DNA from: Reticulitermes speratus
Taxonomy: Eukaryota; Arthropoda; Insecta; Blattodea; Rhinotermitidae
Assembly: GCA_021186555.1 (NCBI GenBank)
Contig: JAJKFL010000039.1
Span: forward strand, 42,324,597 to 42,388,596
Direction: 5' to 3'
DNA length: 64,000 nucleotides
Notes under the pieces: generated by a model
What the model was told of the DNA's origin: nothing
Seen by the model: the letters and a program-made list of their open reading frames with translations, nothing else
Database searches by the model: none
Translations under genes and position numbers: made by a program
Shown: one piece after another, positions 35,401-45,500 of the stretch
Position numbering within the stretch: position 1 is the stretch's first letter
How the letters are laid out: every line of letters begins with the position of its first letter

Positions 35401-38400
35401 CTGCTGCGGGCCCTTCTAAAAAAAATGTGTTACATGTCGTCCGTATCACATCCTGCTTGACCTGATGATGCTGACGATATCTGCCAATGAGTAAAAACAA
35501 GGAAGCTCTTCTCTATAAACTTTCCCCCATCTTGCCACTTCGTAAATTGACCGTAAGAATTAAGAAGTTACGGTGCGGTCAGCATTCATCTGGCCAGAAT
35601 AAGTGCAAGTGGCGGGCTCTGTCAACAACATAATGAACTTAGGATTTCATAAAATCACGGTACTTCTTGACTAGCTGCCAAATAATAACTCTTCCCAATG
35701 CAGTCAGTCGCTTGCCTATATAAAATTATCATCTATAACCTGTCTTCCTAAGTACGAAATATTTTCACGCACGGCCCCACGTTGATATGTGCAGGGATCC
35801 CCAAGATAAACCTGCCGCCCATTGAGCCCTTCGTGTTGCCAGCGCTGGAAATTGACAGGGACCTGGAGGCCATCAAGATACGTGCTGTGCTACAGAACGT
35901 AGTGGCTTACGGCGGGACTGGCTTTGTGATCAACAGACTGAAGTAAGCAACGAAAATCTTTGGTTAAAAAAGGATTAGCACTTTCAAAGACTAGGAAATA
36001 ATCGCTGTTTGTTCTGAGATCCACACAAAACACATAAATACAGTCCGTACCGCGCAGTAAACACACTCCGTCTCAGTTATACAAACCAGTCAGTTAATGT
36101 TGTACAGTGAAATAATCGCTGTTTGTTCTGAGATCCACACAAAACACATAAATACAGTCCGTACCGCCAGTAAACACACTCCGTCTCAGTTACAAACCAG
36201 TCAGTTAATGTTGTACAGTGAAATAATCGCTGTTTGTTCTGAGATCCACACAAACACATAAATACAGTCCGTACGCGCAGTAAAACACTCCGTCTCAGTT
36301 ATACAAACAGTCAGTTAATGTTGTACAGTGAAATAATCGCTGTTTGTTCTGAGATCCACACAAAACACATAAATACAGTCCGTACCGCGCAGTAAACACA
36401 CTCCGTCTCAGTTATACAAACCAGTCAGTTAATGTTGTACAGTGAAATAATCGCTGTTTGTTCTGAGATCCACACAAAACACATAAATACAGTCCGTACC
36501 GCACAGTAAACACACTCCGTCTCAGTTATACAAACCAGTCAGTTAATGTTGTACAGTGAAATAATCGCTGTTTGTTCTGAGATCCACACAAAACACATAA
36601 ATACAGTCCGTACCGCGCAGTAAACACACTCCGTCTCAGTTATACAAACCAGTCAGTTAATGTTGTACAGTGAAATAATCGCTGTTTGTTCTGAGATCCA
36701 CACAAAACACATAAATACAGTCCGTACCGCACAGTAAACACACTCCGTCTCAGTTATACAAACCAGTCAGTTAATGTTGTACAGTGAAATAATCGCTGTT
36801 TGTTCTGAGATCCACACAAAACACATAAATACAGTCCGTACCGCACAGTAAACACACTCCGTCTCAGTTATACAAACCAGTCAGTTAATGTTGTACAGTG
36901 AAATAATCGCTGTTTGTTCTGAGATCCACACAAAACACATAAATACAGTCCGTACCGCACAGTAAACACACTCCGTCTCAGTTATACAAACCAGTCAGTT
37001 AATGTTGTACAGTGAAATAATCGCTGTTTGTTCTGAGATCCACACAAAACACATAAATACAGTCCGTACCGCACAGTAAACACACTCCGTCTCAGTTATA
37101 CAAACCAGTCAGTTAATGTTGTACAGTGAAATAATCGCTGTTTGTTCTGAGATCCACACAAAACACATAAATACAGTCCGTACCGCACAGTAAACACACT
37201 CCGTCTCAGTTATACAAACCAGTCAGTTAATGTTGTACAGTGAAATAATCGCTGTTTGTTCTGAGATCCACACAAAACACATAAATACAGTCGTACCGCG
37301 CAGTAAACACACTCCGTCTCAGTTATACAAACCAGTCAGTTAATGTTGTACAGTGAAATAATCGCTGTTTGTTCTGAGATCCACACAAAACACATAAATA
37401 CAGTCCGTACCGCGCAGTAAACACACTCCGTCTCAGTTATACAAACCAGTCAGTTAATGTTGTACAGTGAAATAATCGCTGTTTGTTCTGAGATCCACAC
37501 AAAACACATAAATACAGTCCGTACCGCCAGTAAACACACTCCGTCTCAGTTATACAAACCAGTCAGTTAATGTTGTACAGTGAAATAATCGCTGTTTGTT
37601 CTGAGATCCACACAAAACACATAAATACAGTCCGTACCGCGCAGTAAACACACTCCGTCTCAGTTATACAAACCAGTCAGTTAATGTTGTACAGTGAAAT
37701 AATCGCTGTTTGTTCTGAGATCCACACAAAACACATAAATACAGTCCGTACCGCGCAGTAAACACACTCCGTCTCAGTTATACAAACCAGTCAGTTAATG
37801 TTGTACAGTGAAATAATCGCTGTTTGTTCTGAGATCCACACAAAACACATAAATACAGTCCGTACCGCGCAGTAAACACACTCCGTCTCAGTTATACAAA
37901 CCAGTCAGTTAATGTTGTACAGTGAAATAATCGCTGTTTGTTCTGAGATCCACACAAAACACATAAATACAGTCCGTACGCGCAGTAAACACACTCCGTC
38001 TCAGTTATACAACCCGTCAGTTAATGTTGTACAGTGAAATAATCGCTGTTTGTTCTGAGATCACACAAAACACATAAATACAGTCCGTACCGCGCAGTAA
38101 ACACACTCCGTCTCAGTTATACAAACCAGTCAGTTAATGTTGTACAGTGAAATAATCGCTGTTGTTCTGAGATCCACACAAAACACATAAATACAGTCCG
38201 TACCGCGCAGTAAACACACTCCGTCTCAGTTATACAAACCAGTCAGTTAATGTTGTACAGTGAAATAATCGCTGTTTGTTCTGAGATCCACACAAAACAC
38301 ATAAATAAACTGTGTGGGCAGAACGTAGAATTGTTGAATGTTAAACTGGTGGTACATTTAGTAACCACTGGGCTTTAGATGGTTAATATACATTATATAT

Positions 38401-41400
38401 AAATACTGTCCGTACCGCGCAGTAAACACACTCCATCTTGTCTTGTAAAACGTCCATTATGAATACTCAGGTCTACACGGATCATGAAGAAGTAAAGACG
38501 CTCGGAGTCGCATTTAGTGACACAAATAGTGACAGTGACATCTTTTCAATGAAGTAATGTATCCTACCGGTTGCGTAAAAGATGGATAATTTCTTTGCTA
38601 CGTGAAAAGATACTAAATTCTGAAGGAACACCCTGTACCACATAATTAGTAATGATATTAATTTTGCCACTAAGCTGGTATCAAATTTGTTGTTGTCCGG
38701 TGAATAATTAGTCGACCACAACAAAAAGGTTATGACAAATGGACGTGCAGATAAACGCGTCTTAAAACTGACAGCGGTCAGTTGCACACATCAGCAACTT
38801 TGACCCGTATTTAAAAAATGAAGAGTTCGAAAATGGTGGAAAGGACATCGAGGACGGTAATCGCGTCTGCGGACGGACTACGAGCGCAGCGTGAGAGGAG
38901 GAACCTAGTGCGGACGGCGGAAGTAACACCGGGAGGTCGCCGTCTGCGCAATAATAAAGACTGTTAGCGAATGTTTGCGACAGCGACAGCCCGATGACAA
39001 CCACAAGGAAGTTTTCAATCTCCTGCCAAGACGGGACGAATTTGTGAACGTGATCCTGGACTAAGCTCAAGAACGACGACACTGCACTGGACATCGTAAT
39101 GTCTTGAAATCTGCGGTCTTCTGGGGCATTACGCGGCGTCGTGTGGTAATTTTTTTTTACCGACGTTTCGGGACAACGTATCGGTCTCATCCTCACGAGT
39201 CAAGAGTCCCACTCGTTGTCCCGAAACGTCGGTAAAAAAAATTACCACACGACGCCGCGTAATGCCCCAGAAGACCGCAGATCGCGGCGGAAACTTGAAA
39301 TAAAGATCGTAATGTCTTGTCAGTTAATTGTTGTGACCTAAGGAGTGTCACTTAATAAACACCCTCATACTTTAGTGACGCAACTCGCAGCAGTCGTCAT
39401 GTCATTACTGCTGCACTGGAACGAGACGCGTCCTCCAGAAGACACGCACATTCCTGTTGTCTTTACGTAACAGGAAGTCCAGCGAACACTCCCAAGTGGG
39501 AAGCAATATACAATTACAAGCTTAATAAAAATGTTACCGTCTACGACTGTGTGGATGTAAACCTTGACCTTCACTCTGAACAAATAAAATGGCGGACATA
39601 TGGAGGTAAAAAGCATGCGTCAGTCGGTATCGCAGTTTGCACCTTTCCGTAGCAGCGTCATTCCATAAGTTTTCATGTTAAGGTAAAAAGGTACAGCAAT
39701 GCCATTACAGACCTAGACAGGCCCTTAGGGTTCCAGGAGGTTGAGGCTAATAGATTTATAGACAATCGGCACGGTGGTAAGGTTGTTAGCACTACGCACC
39801 GGCCGTCTTTATCCCCCACGAAATATTCCTGGTACTCATTTCTGTTAGAGGCTGAGTCGACCCCAGGGCTACAGTGCGACCGAAAGGATTATGTCAACGA
39901 AAAATTCCAATGACACAATCGGGAATCGAACCCGCGACCTTCCGGCTTGTAGAGCAGTGCCTCAACTGCGCCACCGCGTGGCCTTTCATGTTACTAGCAG
40001 ATGTGAAGCGTCCCTTCAGTACACTTTACGCACATCGTACAAAGAATGTGCACAATACGAGCAAAATTTCATTTACGCCTTTAAGTAGATTTTTGGCTCT
40101 GACTGTACCGACTGTCACAGAACTCGTCACAGCTGACGTCATCAGGTGCAGATCTTCTGTACCGAAATTCACCCAGATCGGTCAAGAAGTATGTATAAAC
40201 TGTGGGCAGAACGTCACACACGCCCCAAAGTAAAGTACAGCTGTCAATACGCAAATTTTCACGTAACTCACAAAAGCTCGACAACTTTCTGTAAAAAAAA
40301 CTCCCATACCGAATTTATGAAATTTCTACAAACTGTTTAGGACACAAAGAGACAAAGTATGGATATAGTCTTCACATAAGTCTCTTTTGTTTCGTAAATA
40401 ACACCCAAGTTTATTTCCTACGTCACAGAAAACACACTGCGTCTCTATTACAAAGACCAACAAATTGGTGCTGTTTAAAGAAACAATCATTGCTTATTGC
40501 GAGAACCACATGAAACACATGAATACAGTCTGTTGTAATGTCAAAACAGCTGGTACATATAACGACCACTGTGCTTTACAACATTGTTCGTTTCAGGACC
40601 GACGTAGACAAGCTGGCGCTGGAGTTGAGTATCACTTTGCCACGCATTGACGTCACAGCAGATTACGACGTTGATGGTCGTATCCTGGTGGCGCCTATCA
40701 AGAGCAGGGGCGTCTTCAAAGGAAACTTCAGTGAGTTTTGTTTCTGATGTTTAGTAGCAGACAGTCTTTCCCTTGACAGTGGATGCTTATCACAGTCAGT
40801 CAGACACAATACGGTCAACACGACGACGACGACTCAGGTCTTCTGTTTAATGACACCGCGCCGTCCGGCAGGTGCTTACGTTCACTTACACTTACACTGC
40901 ATATTAGGGTAGAAACAGCCTCTGTACCTTTCCCCGACTACAAGGCGTCATAACCTAGCACAGCGGTATTCAACCTTTTTTGTTCGCGTACCCCCACATA
41001 TAATTTCTCTTCAACTTTGTACCCCCAAAGTTGTTGGTGCATAATTCAAGTTCTACACAGTCTATAATCTACATCTAAAATAAGTTAAATAAATTACATC
41101 CAAAATAATGTATTAAATAATAAGTTTTAAATGAGAAAAAGGAGAGTCAAGCTATTAAATAACAAATATATTATTGTCTATCGTATAAAAATTAATAAAG
41201 GAACAAAGGTATTTTAGCAAAGCAAAATTATATGCACTATGTGGAATAAAATGAAACTAGCCGCCCAGATAAGAATCGCATAAAGGAGAGAGAGAGAGAG
41301 AGAGAGAGAGAAATGGCGCTCCCAAATCGCGTGTCCTTACGTCCCGGTCTCTTGTGGCTAACCCTAAATCTGGCCCTGATTATTCAGTGTTTATCATGAA

Positions 41401-42556
41401 ATAATATATTTATTTTTTATTATACGTACCCCCTAAGAAGTCTTCGCGTACCAACGGGGGTACGCGTACCCCAGGTTGAATACCACTGACCTAGCTGACC
41501 ACGTCGCAGATATTCACCGATGTGCAGACATCATCTCACTCTTCACCAGGTGCTCCCTTATAGAACAGTCAATGTCTGAGCCAAATCGTGCTCTCAGCTC
41601 ACACAACAGTCAAACAAGAATGCTGCTTTCTGAACTGCAATGCTGTATCAACTGCAGCAGCTAACAGCACGTGACTGACACGGTGCGACTGTTACGGTCT
41701 GCTGAACAGCACTGGCAGTAGCATCATCGTAAGTTCCCGCAATATCTATGACAGGGGTGGCCAAACTCGCTTAACGTAAGAGCCACATACGATAAACTTC
41801 AGATGTTTCAGAGCCGCAAGATATGAACAAATATTACACACACGTTTTTATTGTTACAAGCACATTTTGTTACAAAAATTCGTAAATATATTCACTCACC
41901 ATGAACATTAAACTTACGTTTTAATCCAGCGGACTCTCAGTTTATACCGGTAAATAATTATAGAGCTTGACAATTTGTTATTTACCTTTTATATGAATTG
42001 TAATGCAAAAAGGAGCTCAGCCAACATACTTCCGCAAGCCGCACATTATATGTCAAAGAGCCGCATGTGGCTCGCGAGCCACGGTTTGGTTACCCCTGAT
42101 CTATGATATGTCGCTGCTATCGCTGTTGTAATAGTTCAGACGTCAGGTAACAGATGTCGCGGCTATCACTGTTGTAATAGTTCAGATGTACGGTAACAGA
42201 TGTCGCTAGGCACTAACTAACGTTTCACACGGTGGTGTTGCAGCTGACGTCCAGGTCGAGGCCAAGGGTGACGGCAAAGTGGTGACAAAGGGTGGGGTGG
42301 AGTATCTGCAGGTGAACAGAGTACAGACGAAGATACAAGTCGGGGACTCCAGCATCAAGGTCAGCGATAAGGACGACAACCGAGGGCTGCTAAGTGAGTA
42401 TCCGCGTTTAGTAATGTTTAGACACGCACTTCCGGGATTCGAACGCCGGACCGCTACTCCGGCTGCTAGTATGAGCATACTATTTTTTATACATACATAT
42501 ATATATACATACACACATACATACATACATATATACATACATACATACATACATAT

Positions 42557-42587
<31 letters not shown>

Positions 42588-45500
42588 CATACATACATAT
42601 ATACATTCCATGGATCCATAATTTTGTCACAAGACAACAGGATGTGCAATAAGTCATAACATACAAAATGCACATTGCAAAATGCTTTAAACATTCTATG
42701 TGCAGTCTTAGAAGTCAGTATTATAGGTTAACAGTACTCATAAGAAATTGATGTACAGAGTACAAGGAGTTATAAGTTGATAGTCGCTCAACTAGTCAAT
42801 AAATTCACGGTCTTACTATGAAGTTCAAATACCAAGTTCACAAATCCACCAATGGTCACTATCCTAAGGCATATGATTATACTTCAGCAAATCTATAGCG
42901 AACACAAAATCTATAGTGAACACAAAATCTATAGTGAACACAAAATCTATAGTGAACACAAAATCTATAGTGAACACAAAATCTATAGTGAACACAAAAT
43001 CTATAGTGAACACAAAATCTATAGCGAACACAAAATCTATAGTGAACACAAAATCTATAGTGAACACAAAATCTATAGTGAACACAAAATCTATAGTGAA
43101 CACAATCTATAGCGAACACAAAATCTATAGCGAACACAAAATCTATAGTGAACACAAAATCTATAGTGAACACAAAATCTATAGTGAACACAAAATCTAT
43201 AGTGAACACAAAACAACTGACACACAAATCAAAACCCAACACACCTAACGGCATTGTAAGAATTTATGTAACTATTAATACCAGATGTATAGCTGATGTA
43301 ATTTCAACAAATAAACCCCTGAAGATGGACCTTAAATAGGTTCGAAACATGTTGGGCAGTCTTTAATAAAACGTTGTGTTGAATAGCATAAAACTGTGTA
43401 CATTTGTGTGAGTGAGATTTGTATATTGTACTTCGGATTGATTGGTTTATGAACTTTGCCCATCATGTAGTACAGTGGTATTCAAACTGGGGTACGCGTA
43501 CCCCAGGGGTACGCGTAGACATCTTAGGGGGTAAGTAAAATTAAAAAAAATAAATATATTATTTCATGATAAACACTGAATAATCAGGGCCAGACTTAAG
43601 GTTAGCCACAACAGACCGGACGTAAGGACATCCGATTTGGGAGCGCCATTTGTGTGTCTCTCTCTCTCTCTCTCTCTCTCCTTTATGCGATTCTTATCTG
43701 GGCGGCTAGTTTCATTTTATTCCACACAGTGCATATAATTTTGCTTTGCTAAAATACCTTTGTTCCTTTATTAATTTTTATACGATAGACAATAATATAT
43801 TTGTTATTTAATAGCTTGACTCTCCTTTTTGTCATTTAAAACTTATTATTTAATACATTATTTTGGATGTAATTTATTTAACTTATTTTAGATGTAGATT
43901 ATAGACTGTGTATAACTTGAATTGTGCACCAACAGCTTTGGGGGTACAAAGTTGAAGAGAAATTATATGTGGGGGTACGCGAACAAAAAAGGTTGAATAC
44001 CGCTGGTGTAGTACATTTCAGAAACTGTACGTTTCCATCGTCAGGCTACAGAGAGCAGCACTTTCTGTAGGACCAACTACGTAGATTGCTCCCCATTCTT
44101 TCACCTGAGGATCAGATCAGATAACTTGCGCAGTTTCTGAAACACTGCGCTGCTTTTGCAACACTTTACACTGCACAAGTCTAGACCAAGAAATCCCGCT
44201 TGCAATGTGCCTCTACAATTGATAGCTGGATCCAATACTAACAATGGTTTTCAACGTCACGCTGCAATCTACATGTAGATGTCTCTAGTGGTCCTTCCGG
44301 TCACAGTCTTAAGCCGGGATTAGACGGCGCGTGGCTCGGCTCGTTTTACGTCATAACTGACGTCACTGTCAAAGAATCGTATTCAAACGCGCCGTGTAAC
44401 CTGCCTGACTCGGCGCGGAGAGTAATTGGTGGAGCGAGGCTCGTGGGATCGCATCAGAAACGGTTTTCTCACGAGCCTCAAAGGGACTCGGCGCGGGCAG
44501 CTTTGCGGCTACACGGCGCTTGCAGTCTACGCGCCGAGCCAGTCTCGTCCAACCTGTATACACTTAGGTCTGGTCTTTGTTTTCTGCTGTCGGTGCGCGA
44601 AGAGGGAAAGTTTCTGTCCCACAATTGGTATTGGCTAGAATGGAGTGGTCAAACGGGACATTTTTAAGTTCATAGAACAACATGACTTAATCCACAAGCC
44701 GAGCCGAACTTACCCGAGCAAGGCCGCTGGTCGGCCATTTGCCGCGCTGCGCCGCGTCGTGTAGCCAGATTGTCTTTTCTGTTCCGGATCTGTTGGCCGA
44801 GCAAGTGACGTCACGTCACTGGACGAGCCACGCGCCGTCTAATCCCGGCTTTAGACTACAACTCGCTACCCATTTCTCATCTCACCCAATCACAGTAGGT
44901 GACCTCCCTTGCCACCATCATTCATTTGATCACCAGAAGCACAAGTTGTCAACACCGCATTATGCAGCTCTCTCCGTCCTATAGTTCATACCTCCGCGTG
45001 TCCAAACATATTTGAATTAATTTTATTGTTTAATGACTTTTTTTTTCGCACCAATGACTCGACAGCCCCTTGGGGGCCTAGGCCGCCTCATTTTCGAGGC
45101 TTCACTAACACACTCAGACACACCACAGTCGGTAGGACTCCTCTGGAAGAGTGACCAGCCCGTCGCAGAGACCTCTACTTGACAACACACAACACTCACA
45201 ACAGACAAACATCCATGCCCTAGGCGGGATTCGAACCCACAATCCCAGTAAGCGAGCGGCCGTAGACCGACGTCTTAGACCGCACGGCCACTGGGATCGG
45301 CGTCTACCAAATTAATTCCTTTATTTACTATATATTGGTTCTGTGTATCTACTGTACGATAAACAGTGCTGTTTGGCTTATATAAAAGTGGTGTTCTGTG
45401 TATCTGCTGTACCATAAACAGTGCTGTTTGGCTTATATAAAAGTGGTGTTCTGTGTATCTGCTGTACCATAAACAGTGCTGTTTGGCTTATATAAAAGTG

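Noticed and set aside
38482..39196. Minus-strand open frames of 101 and 144 codons in intron 3
   Set aside because: They overlap a long inverted repeat at one end, contain no known motif and show no exon signals.
42852..43339. Open frames with IYSEHK, VNTKSI or FVFTID repeats
   Set aside because: The 18-bp intronic minisatellite is a multiple of three and stop-free in several frames on both strands.
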